The notes beneath the pieces were generated by a model. It was not told the DNA's origin. It saw nothing but the letters and a program-made list of their open reading frames with translations, and ran no database searches. DNA of 21,315 bases from Nitrospinaceae bacterium (GTDB taxonomy: Bacteria; Nitrospinota; Nitrospinia; Nitrospinales; VA-1). The stretch spans positions 1 to 21,315 of the forward strand of contig JAESTE010000033.1 of assembly GCA_016763735.1 (NCBI GenBank). The letters run 5' to 3'. Position numbers and translations under genes: made by a program. Each line of letters begins with the position of its first letter. Position 1 is the first letter of the stretch. This document shows positions 6,323 to 14,608 of the stretch, piece after piece.

Positions 6323-9300
6323 ATGACACTCTCCTCAAAAATAAGAGCAGGGCTTAGGCTGGCAGTATATTTTCTGTCCATCATTTTTGCGGCCCCGGCC
6401 CTGGCATCGGAACCCATTCAGATCACCTCGAATCCAGGTGAAGATTTTGCTCCGTCCATCTCACTGGATGGGAGTTTCATGGTTTATGTCTCCGATACCT
6501 CCGGTAATCTAGACCTTTGGTTGAAATACCTAGGTGTGGGTATCCAACCTCCTGATCGTCGATTGACTTTTCATAGTACCGAAGACAAAAGCCCTGCAAT
6601 CAGCCCCGATGGAAAAAAAGTCGCGTTCGTTTCTCATCGCGGCGACCAACGCGGTGATATCTATGTTCTTGATCTGCAAAACACCGGTGACCCTGTTGCT
6701 GTTGTTCAGGAAAAAGGTGAGGATATGGACCCCGCATGGTCAGCCGATCAAAAATTTATATTTTATGCTTCGCGCGCAACCCAAATTTCTATTTTTAAAA
6801 ACAATCTGACAAGTGGAGAGAAGTCGCTGGTTCTGAAAGATGGAGGGATTAATCTTTCAACTTCTGCGGATGGGCAGTATCTGGCTTTTGTTACGGGAGA
6901 TACGCATAGTGATTTAAAGGTTTTAGACCTTAAATCAAAATCCTTAATTGATGTGAGTCAAGGGCCGGAAATAGATGTGTCGCCTGCTTGGTCAAACGGT
7001 TTTCTTTTCTTTGCGCGTTACTCCGATGACACTAATCTGGATGGACAACTGAGCATTGACGACAATCCTAATATCTGGAAGTTGGATTTCAAAGCGGGTC
7101 GTGCGGAAAACTTGTGTCAATTGACAGACAGTTCTTCCTACGATTTTTTTCCACAACCGGGTGCCAACGACATTCTTTTATTTACGTCACATCAAAAAGG
7201 GTCCGTTGATATTTGGCAGCTCCCGCAATCGGGACGAGTTCTTTTTGCAAAAGACGCTTCTGCTTCCTTAAAAAATATTGCAGATGTATGTTCCGAAGCT
7301 ACTTATTTATGCGCCATGGCCTTGGCAAACCATATCCGCCGGTTTCCCAATGCAGCAGGCCTTGCCGAGACTCGCTATCGCCTGGCTGTTTTAAATTTAA
7401 AGTTACAACATCTGGACACAGCCAGGAAAATTTTTAATCAGATATTAGATATCCACCTCGATAAAAAAGAGATTGCTGGATTGTCAGAAATTGAAATCCT
7501 TTTGCTGGATAGGAAAAATGCACCTTTAAAAATAAATGCCGAATTGAGACAACTCGATACGGTTATAAAAAAATATTCAGGATTTGCTCGAATCGAAGCG
7601 CGGGGTTTTATAGAAAAAGGAAAACTTTCGCTTGTCAATAACGCCCCGGACCAAGCCTTGAATTATTTTCAAAAAGTAGTCGGTATTTACCCACAACAAC
7701 GGAGTTTGGCAGCCGAGGCAGCATTCTTACAAAGCCAGATATATAAATTGGTTGGCAACCGGGAAAAGCTGGTGCAATCTTTTGTGCAAGTGGTAAGAGA
7801 TTTTTCGGATGTCCTCAAGTGGAAACAAAAAGCCATCGAATCAATTCTTCACCTTCATGGAAAACATCTCACTCTGGAGAAGAAGGTGTCGCACTTACAG
7901 GCGCTCACACAAACCTATAAAGATATTCCACAGTTGGCGGCGGCAATTCAAAATCGTGTTGGTGCTCTATATTATTCCGCCACTGAAAACCTGCTCGCGA
8001 AAGAAGCCTATAAAGCTACAGCTAAAACTTATAAGCAGGATGAATCTTTTAAGGCTCGTCTTGCATTGGCAAGGATATATGCCGAAGAGGAAAACTTTGA
8101 TGAAAGTCTGAGTATCTACCAAAAAATTTCAGATGAGCCAAAGGCTATCGAGACTTATTTAAATGAAGCCCGGGAAGGACAAATTAAAAAAACTTTGGAC
8201 AAGGGTAACTGGGAGCTTCGTGTTGGAGAGGTCAAGTTGGCTTTCAAAACATTTTTAAAACTCATTGAATTCAGTCCGGATACTGTAGAAGCCCATCGAG
8301 GTTTTCTGCAAGCGGCATCCGTTCTTAAGAAAAGTGTTGATGCTGTAAAAATCTATAAGAAAAGAGTCGAGACCCGTCCAGACTCCGCCGCAGAATTTTA
8401 TGCGCTGGGGCTGGCTTATACTTACCTCAACCCACCGGTATTGGATGCGGCAGAAACAGAAATCGGCAAGGCCCTTACACAAAATTCACAACAAGTCTTT
8501 TTCCATCAGACCTTGGGCTGGATTTATGAACAGCAAGAGCGGTCCGGTTTCCTTGAAAAGGCACTGCATGAATACCAGATAGCGTTGGCTCTCAATGATG
8601 AAAACGAAAACCCTCGAAACGAAGCCGACCTGCTTCTCAATCTGGGTAACGGACATTATTTGCTGAACAATCCTCTTTCGGCTCGACATTATTACCAAAA
8701 ACGTGAAGAAGCCGGATTGGAATTTTTGAATGCAGAACGGGAAGCTTTATACCGGCAACGATATGGCGAAGCATCTTTTAAAACAGGTGATCCGATCAAT
8801 GCGGTCAAACAGTTCAAGTATGCGATGGATTTGGTTGGGGAGGAAAAAGAACCCGCGCGGATAGCCGAGCTACACGATCGTATCGCTTTAGCTTATCAGG
8901 AAAAAGAAGACTATGAACTTGCAGTCAAACATTTTTCTGCAAGCCTGGAATTGAACCGGCAAACGGGAAACCGGTCATCACTTTCGCGGGCTCTTAGAAA
9001 CATTGCTAATAATATTTATTCGCAAAATCGTCTACAACCGGACTCAGACAAAATGAGCCGGGCTCTCAATTATTATTTCGAGGCCATTGATAAGCTTGAG
9101 AAGTATGGTGTGGCGGACAGGAAAAAGAAGTCATCCGCATTAATCGAGGTCAACATAGAAGTTGGAATCGGTGACGATGTTTCGGCCGCAGCGTATGGAT
9201 TCGACAAAAGCGGTGAACAAAAACTGATTTTTCATTACATTGGAAAGATTTATGGAGACTTTGGTGATAACCAGAAGGCAATCGAATATTTTCAGAAAAA

Positions 9301-12300
9301 ACTGAAACTGATACCAGAAGGGTTGGATGTAGAAAAAAATATCCCGGTTCTTCTTGAAAAAGCACTTTTACTCAATCAGCTGGGTAAATTTTATTTTCAA
9401 TCTGGAGAAACTCAAAAAAGCATGGAATATTTTATGGATTCCTTTTCGCTTTCAAGAAAACTAGACAATCAAAATGGTATGGCCGTCAATGCAGCGAATA
9501 TGGCACGTGCCATATTCACTATGAGTGCCAGGGATAATGTTGCGACCAAGATCGAGGAGGTTATTGCATTTATACAGGAAGCAATCGTTTCCAGCGAAGC
9601 GACCTCGTCATTAATCTTGCATAATTATTTAGGTATTCTTTTTCATATGCAGGCTTTTAATTCCAGAGAACCTTCAGGATTAAATGATGTCGAACAGGTG
9701 AAAGCCAGCCTGGCGGGTTTGCGAAACAACATGACCCGCATTGGAAAATCGATTCAACACTTTGAGGCTGCATTGGAATTGGCAAAAGGGGATGCCGAAA
9801 AATATCTTCCTACAATAAAACAGAATCTGGAATTGACCCGCCACTTAGCCGGAATGAAGGACAATAGAGCTAAATGGATGCCTCCTCTCAGCGTTCGTTG
9901 GCAATTTGTTTATTTAGATGCGCTTCGTTCAGAAAGTCCGAAGCGCCTATCTCTACTACTAGATGCGGAAAAAGAGTTGGCGCGTCTGCCATATCGAGCT
10001 ATTCCATCGGATCGTTCAACATTAGCGATGATTGAACAGCTTTATCTGGAAATCACATCGCAATTGTTTGAGCAAAAAAAATACAGTGCCGCATTATTAT
10101 TTTCTGAAAAGGGCAAGAAGAGGATTATTCAGGCATTGGTACCAAGTTATCAGTTTGCCAGCGAAGAGAGACGGGAATATTTTAATGAAATAAAAACGTA
10201 TGCAGGGCAACTATCATCTTTGGCAGGAGAAGAAGCAGAAGCTTTGTTGGATGAATATCAGGAGTTTATGGATTTGGTTAACGAAGATGATCCTGCGCTG
10301 GTCGATTGGGTGTCGCCAAATGTTCCAACTGTAGAAGTGGTGCAATCGCTTTTGCGAAAAGACGAAATCTTTTTAAAATTACAAAGACTGGGGAACGACA
10401 TTCTTGTCTGGCAGGTAAGCCGTGGAAAAGTTTCAACAGGTCGTATTGCAGGGGACAAAAAATTATTTCAGTTAGTCCAGCGGATGACCGAGCCGAATGT
10501 GAGCAAAACCGATGTTGAAGCATTATCACAAAAGCTCATTACTCCATTGCAGGATGCGCTTGGCAGTGCGAAATCTATTATTCTTCTGGCTGAGGGAAGG
10601 TTGGAATTTTTGCCCTGGGCAGCTCTCAGGCTAAATAATAAGCCTTTGATTGAAACCTCACGATTGACATTTGTTTCTTCGTTGTCGCATCTTGTGCGCT
10701 CAATTGACTTGCGAAACCTTTATAGCTCCCGCCTGTTAGCTATTGAAGCTGATTTGACGGGTGATGTGGAATCTCTTTTTGCATCTGTTACCAGTTTAAA
10801 GGGAGAAGAGGCGAACCGGAAATCGTTCCTAAAAGAATGGAACCATTTTGGTTTGGTGCATATTGAAAGTCCCGTTCGGGTTTTTCGTCATGAGCCTCAA
10901 TCGTCATTCATTACTCTGAATAAGGAGCCAGCAAAGTTTCAGCGTATTTCTATTGAATCGTTGTATGCCGACCCGGTTGAGTCGCATTTGATCACCTTGA
11001 CGGACGTGGAGCATGTGTTCGATTCTCGACTGGAGTTGTCGCCCACAGCTGTTTTGTTGCAAGGTTTGACGTTTAAGGGATACCCCGGAACAGTGCTTCA
11101 TAGCGGAAAACCGGATTTCCAGGAGGAATTCAATAAATATTTTACGGCAACTCTTGGCGAAGCAAATCCGGCAGAATCGTTACGACAAGCGCAGATAGAA
11201 CTGTCGAAAAAACATCCTAAAAATCTGGATTGGGCTCGCTACCGATATTATGGCTTTCCCGGTATGAGTGATATGGATAAACAAGCGTTCGCCATCAAAC
11301 ATATTAAAGATAATGTGCTGAAAGGGGCCGCCGCGTCGAAGGCAGGTGAACTTCTTTCTACTATTAGCTATCTTGAAAAAGCTTTGGTGCTGGCCCCTTT
11401 TGTTCCAGAAAAGGTCAATCTGGGTGAAAACTTCCAAGCTAAAATAATTGTTAAGGCTCTTGCTACTGCGGCCTGGAAAATAGGAGACTACGAAAAGTCC
11501 ATATATTACCAGAATAAAGTTTTGCCTTTTGCAGAGAAAGAGGAGGACCCTGAAGAGTTGGCAGAGGCGCATTATTTTTTGGGTCTGCTTTATTCGCTGG
11601 CAGAAAAATTCCCCGAAGCGGTGGAACATTTAAAAACTGCTCTTTCCATTTTTGAGGAATATGAAATCCTCGATAGGCTGGCGCAAAGTTACAGCCAACT
11701 GGGCATCGTTGAAGAAAACGCAACAGAATATACCCGTGCGCTTAAAGCGTTCACGGCTTCGCAAAAAATCAATGAAGAGATAGGTGAAGATTTAAATCGC
11801 GCTTGGGAGTTTCGCAGGATTGGGAAAATTTACAGTCTCCGTCTCAATCGATCTAAAGAAGCCAAAGAATATTTTTCCAAGGCTTATGATTTGTTCGTTG
11901 AATTGGAGCAAACGGAACTTCAGGTCGAGTTACTGCTGGACTTGGGATTGGTTGCCGAGAAGGAAGGTGGTTTTGACCGATCCTTAAATTATTTTTCACA
12001 AGCGCAGGTTCTTGCGGAAGAAAATAATTTCCGGCCAGGGTTGTCGAAAGCTTTATTGTACCAGGCCAACTCGCATTGGTTTCAGGGCGATTATCAACAG
12101 GCTTTTCGAGCGCAACGACAGTCACTGGAAATAGCCAAGTCCCTCAACGACAAACTACGACAAGCTTTCATTTATAACACGCTAGGATTGATCCATTGGA
12201 CATTGAATGATCCTGAACGAGCTTTGAAAAACCTCCACCACAGTCTCGCCCTGGCAACCGAAATGCGTTCGCCTATAGATATTGCCTCGGCCCACAATAA

Positions 12301-14158
12301 TATCGGGTTGGTGCATCGAAAAGAAAAACGCTTTGAAAAATCCCTCGAATCTTTCAATGAAGCGTTGCAACGCGACATTCAACTCAAATCGAAATGGGGG
12401 CAGGGCTACACCCACCGCAATATGGGGATGAGTTTAATGCGCATGGGAAAGCTCGATGATGCCGCCGGACATTTTAATCAGGCGATGAGTTTCAGCAGTG
12501 AAATCGGCGATCGCACGAATGTTGTGAAAATCATGCTGGAATTGGGACATCTAGCGTTAGAACGTAAACAATGGCAGGAGGCGGTGCCGTTGTTTGAAAA
12601 GGCGTATGCATTGTCATCTGCGATCAATGTGAAGGAGGTCAGTTGGCGGGCCTTGCGCGGGCAGGGATTTGCCTTTATCCAGTTAAAGAAAAATGATGAG
12701 GCCGTAAAAGTTTATAAGGAAGCTGTGAAAATTGTCGATGCCATGCGTGCCGCTATTAAAGTCGAGGAGTTTCAAAATGGATTTCTAACTGACAAACAGG
12801 ATGTTTACAAAGAATTGATCTTGTTGCTTTTGGATATGGGTAATGTCAAAGACTCTTTTCAATATGCAGAGCGGGCAAAATCGCGAAGTTTCATTGACCT
12901 GCTTGGCAATCAGAAAATCAGTTTGAAAAATGATGTCAGTCAAAAACTGTACGATGCTTTAACCCGACAAAAATCACACATCCGAGAAACAGAAGAAGCT
13001 TTCGCTGCTGCACGTTCAGCTGATAAGGAAGAAGAAGTAAAAGATCTCAGAGGAAAACTGGTGGCGGCGAGAAGTCTCTATCAGAATATGTTGATCGATG
13101 CAAAAGAACAGAATCCGGAAATCTCAAACTTCATTACAGTGGATGCTATCACCTTAAAGGAGTTGTATGGCTTGCTGGAAGATAACGTAGCATTGGTGGA
13201 GTATCTGGTGACCAAAAATGAGCTTGTCGCCTGGGTGGTGACGAAGGGAAGCATCAATTCAGTTCGCGTTCCCATAACAGAAAAGAATTTAAATAACCTT
13301 ATCGCCGACTACCGTGAGCGGATTCAGAAAATTGCTCCTGTAGAAGATCAAGCGAAACGATTACACGCTTTATTGGTGGAGCCTTTGCAGGTGTTTATAA
13401 AAGGTAAGCGGATGCTGGGTATCGTTCCGCATGGGCACCTTCACTATATTTCGTTTTCTTCCTTAAAAAATGAAGAGAGTTATTTGTTTGAACGGTATCC
13501 ACTATTTTATTCCCCCAGTGCGTCGGTGATGCAGTTCACTTTCAAGGAAAAAACGGTGCGCAGTGGCGACATTAAGGTTCTGGCGTTGGGCAATCCTGAT
13601 CTTGGCGACTTAAATTACGATCTGCCGTTGGCAGAAATGGAAGCCAACGCCATCAAATGGGATTTTCCAAAAATTGATGTTCTGACCCGGGAAAATGCTA
13701 CCGAGAGCTGGTTGAAGAAAAATATCGGCGACTATCAAATCATCCATATTGCCTCACACGGTGAGTTCGATCCCATCAACCCTTTGTTCTCTTCCTTGAA
13801 ATTGACGCGGGATAAAACCGATGATGGTAATTTTGAGGTCAATGAAGTTTTCGGGCTCGATATTAAAGCAGACATCGTGACACTCAGTGCTTGCCAGACC
13901 GGTTTGGGAGATATCGTTGGCGGCGATGAGTTGGTAGGACTCAACCGTGCATTTATCTATGCCGGGACGCACTCAATCTTATCTTCGCTGTGGAGAGTAA
14001 GCGATATCTCCACAGCGGTATTGATAAAGCACTTTTACCGCAACTACGGTAAGGAAGATAAAGCCGAGAGTTTGCGCAAGGCGCAACTTCTTGTTAAACG
14101 GTTTTACCCACATCCTTCCTATTGGGCCGGATTTAATCTGACCGGAGACTACCGATAG
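6323..14158 (+). CDS. giant exported propeller-TPR-pseudoCHAT-TPR-CHAT protease-like protein
   Basis: A 2611-residue protein. Seen in order: (1) Sec signal peptide with basic residues K6, R8 and R12, a hydrophobic core and APALA before a likely cleavage after A28. (2) PD40/TolB-like beta-propeller, about 30-304, with repeats such as PAISPDGKKVAFVS and an EF-hand-type loop D236-D247. (3) TPR-like array, about 330-1265. (4) CHAT-like domain, about 1325-1645, in which the catalytic His is replaced by Pro1517 and the catalytic Cys by Val1562. (5) Second TPR array with a 40-residue, kinesin-light-chain-like period, about 1705-2195. (6) Coiled-coil-like linker, about 2208-2270. (7) Intact CHAT domain, about 2285-2611, with IHIASHGEF (His2479) and TLSACQTGLG (Cys2524). 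CHAT domains are caspase/separase-clan cysteine proteases. By eye there are only four cysteines: C265, C323, C330 and C2524. The signal peptide suggests periplasmic, envelope or extracellular action. Substrate and trigger are unknown. The GC content and style match the neighbouring genes. Confidence 0.93.
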   Translation: MTLSSKIRAGLRLAVYFLSIIFAAPALASEPIQITSNPGEDFAPSISLDGSFMVYVSDTSGNLDLWLKYLGVGIQPPDRRLTFHSTEDKSPAISPDGKKVAFVSHRGDQRGDIYVLDLQNTGDPVAVVQEKGEDMDPAWSADQKFIFYASRATQISIFKNNLTSGEKSLVLKDGGINLSTSADGQYLAFVTGDTHSDLKVLDLKSKSLIDVSQGPEIDVSPAWSNGFLFFARYSDDTNLDGQLSIDDNPNIWKLDFKAGRAENLCQLTDSSSYDFFPQPGANDILLFTSHQKGSVDIWQLPQSGRVLFAKDASASLKNIADVCSEATYLCAMALANHIRRFPNAAGLAETRYRLAVLNLKLQHLDTARKIFNQILDIHLDKKEIAGLSEIEILLLDRKNAPLKINAELRQLDTVIKKYSGFARIEARGFIEKGKLSLVNNAPDQALNYFQKVVGIYPQQRSLAAEAAFLQSQIYKLVGNREKLVQSFVQVVRDFSDVLKWKQKAIESILHLHGKHLTLEKKVSHLQALTQTYKDIPQLAAAIQNRVGALYYSATENLLAKEAYKATAKTYKQDESFKARLALARIYAEEENFDESLSIYQKISDEPKAIETYLNEAREGQIKKTLDKGNWELRVGEVKLAFKTFLKLIEFSPDTVEAHRGFLQAASVLKKSVDAVKIYKKRVETRPDSAAEFYALGLAYTYLNPPVLDAAETEIGKALTQNSQQVFFHQTLGWIYEQQERSGFLEKALHEYQIALALNDENENPRNEADLLLNLGNGHYLLNNPLSARHYYQKREEAGLEFLNAEREALYRQRYGEASFKTGDPINAVKQFKYAMDLVGEEKEPARIAELHDRIALAYQEKEDYELAVKHFSASLELNRQTGNRSSLSRALRNIANNIYSQNRLQPDSDKMSRALNYYFEAIDKLEKYGVADRKKKSSALIEVNIEVGIGDDVSAAAYGFDKSGEQKLIFHYIGKIYGDFGDNQKAIEYFQKKLKLIPEGLDVEKNIPVLLEKALLLNQLGKFYFQSGETQKSMEYFMDSFSLSRKLDNQNGMAVNAANMARAIFTMSARDNVATKIEEVIAFIQEAIVSSEATSSLILHNYLGILFHMQAFNSREPSGLNDVEQVKASLAGLRNNMTRIGKSIQHFEAALELAKGDAEKYLPTIKQNLELTRHLAGMKDNRAKWMPPLSVRWQFVYLDALRSESPKRLSLLLDAEKELARLPYRAIPSDRSTLAMIEQLYLEITSQLFEQKKYSAALLFSEKGKKRIIQALVPSYQFASEERREYFNEIKTYAGQLSSLAGEEAEALLDEYQEFMDLVNEDDPALVDWVSPNVPTVEVVQSLLRKDEIFLKLQRLGNDILVWQVSRGKVSTGRIAGDKKLFQLVQRMTEPNVSKTDVEALSQKLITPLQDALGSAKSIILLAEGRLEFLPWAALRLNNKPLIETSRLTFVSSLSHLVRSIDLRNLYSSRLLAIEADLTGDVESLFASVTSLKGEEANRKSFLKEWNHFGLVHIESPVRVFRHEPQSSFITLNKEPAKFQRISIESLYADPVESHLITLTDVEHVFDSRLELSPTAVLLQGLTFKGYPGTVLHSGKPDFQEEFNKYFTATLGEANPAESLRQAQIELSKKHPKNLDWARYRYYGFPGMSDMDKQAFAIKHIKDNVLKGAAASKAGELLSTISYLEKALVLAPFVPEKVNLGENFQAKIIVKALATAAWKIGDYEKSIYYQNKVLPFAEKEEDPEELAEAHYFLGLLYSLAEKFPEAVEHLKTALSIFEEYEILDRLAQSYSQLGIVEENATEYTRALKAFTASQKINEEIGEDLNRAWEFRRIGKIYSLRLNRSKEAKEYFSKAYDLFVELEQTELQVELLLDLGLVAEKEGGFDRSLNYFSQAQVLAEENNFRPGLSKALLYQANSHWFQGDYQQAFRAQRQSLEIAKSLNDKLRQAFIYNTLGLIHWTLNDPERALKNLHHSLALATEMRSPIDIASAHNNIGLVHRKEKRFEKSLESFNEALQRDIQLKSKWGQGYTHRNMGMSLMRMGKLDDAAGHFNQAMSFSSEIGDRTNVVKIMLELGHLALERKQWQEAVPLFEKAYALSSAINVKEVSWRALRGQGFAFIQLKKNDEAVKVYKEAVKIVDAMRAAIKVEEFQNGFLTDKQDVYKELILLLLDMGNVKDSFQYAERAKSRSFIDLLGNQKISLKNDVSQKLYDALTRQKSHIRETEEAFAAARSADKEEEVKDLRGKLVAARSLYQNMLIDAKEQNPEISNFITVDAITLKELYGLLEDNVALVEYLVTKNELVAWVVTKGSINSVRVPITEKNLNNLIADYRERIQKIAPVEDQAKRLHALLVEPLQVFIKGKRMLGIVPHGHLHYISFSSLKNEESYLFERYPLFYSPSASVMQFTFKEKTVRSGDIKVLALGNPDLGDLNYDLPLAEMEANAIKWDFPKIDVLTRENATESWLKKNIGDYQIIHIASHGEFDPINPLFSSLKLTRDKTDDGNFEVNEVFGLDIKADIVTLSACQTGLGDIVGGDELVGLNRAFIYAGTHSILSSLWRVSDISTAVLIKHFYRNYGKEDKAESLRKAQLLVKRFYPHPSYWAGFNLTGDYR

Positions 14159-14164
14159 CCGACT

Positions 14165-14374
14165 TTAGTTACGGTTATTCATTAAGCCTGCAGGAAATTG
14201 TATGTCCAGCCTTGCTTTCAGCTCTTTAGAGACTGTCCGTTTTCCTGCACCCTGGGACGTGTGATTTTTCTCATTATTATGAAAAATTTTCCAGTGACGC
14301 CGATGCAACATCTCTTTTGAGAGAACCTCTTTTACCTTTCCATTGGCATTATAGATTGTGACTGGAAATAGCAT
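14165..14374 (-). CDS. small basic protein of unknown function (69 residues)
   Basis: The ATG at 14374 (minus strand) is preceded by a strong Shine-Dalgarno, GGGAGG, about eight bases upstream, which is better than most genes here and argues that the ORF is real. The 69-residue product is basic and polar, beginning MLFPVTIYNANGKVKEVLSK and containing a His/Trp/Asn-rich middle (HRRHWKIFHNNEKNH). It has no signal peptide, membrane helix or cysteine pair. I do not recognise a family. It converges on the giant CHAT gene with a six-base gap, and the nearest plus-strand terminator lies beyond it, so transcripts of the giant gene would run antisense through it. The remaining 234 bases up to the ABC-F gene hold only that terminator. 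Confidence 0.6.
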   Translation of the reverse strand: MLFPVTIYNANGKVKEVLSKEMLHRRHWKIFHNNEKNHTSQGAGKRTVSKELKARLDIQFPAGLMNNRN

Positions 14375-14527
14375 TTGATGTGCCTCCCTTCAGTCTAGAA
14401 TGGGATTTTCAACCTCTCTACTTTTAAGATAGGGCGTGATGAACAGAAATTCCACTCCGATTCACGGATTTTTAGAATAAAAGGCCTGTAAAAAATAGGC
14501 GATAAGGGGAAGGCCACTCTGTTAATT

Positions 14528-14553
14528 AGATAGCGATTGAGGCTATTTTTTTT
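14528..14553 (+). terminator. rho-independent terminator, plus strand
   Basis: ATAGC (14530-14534) and GCTAT (14542-14546) form a five-base stem around a seven-base loop. The stem extends by a G-T wobble and one A-T pair at its base, and the right arm runs straight into eight Ts (14546-14553). The orientation fits plus-strand transcripts, namely that of the giant CHAT gene ending about 370 bases upstream. The stem is short and AT-rich, so efficiency may be modest. No comparable T run is seen on the other strand for the ABC-F gene, which ends at 14609. Confidence 0.5.
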
Positions 14554-14608
14554 GTTTCTATTTATCGTGCTTTAAAGGTTTGCGCACGCAATATAAAACA
14601 AGGATGGC

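Noticed and set aside
6323..14158. Craspase (Csx29)-like CRISPR-linked protease or gasdermin defence island
   Set aside because: No Cas effector, CRISPR array or gasdermin-like ORF is present, and the protein has a signal peptide, unlike cytoplasmic defence CHAT proteases.
14482..14500. GCCT...AGGC hairpin
   Set aside because: The stem is only four bases with a nine-base A-rich loop and no T tract; it is probably chance.
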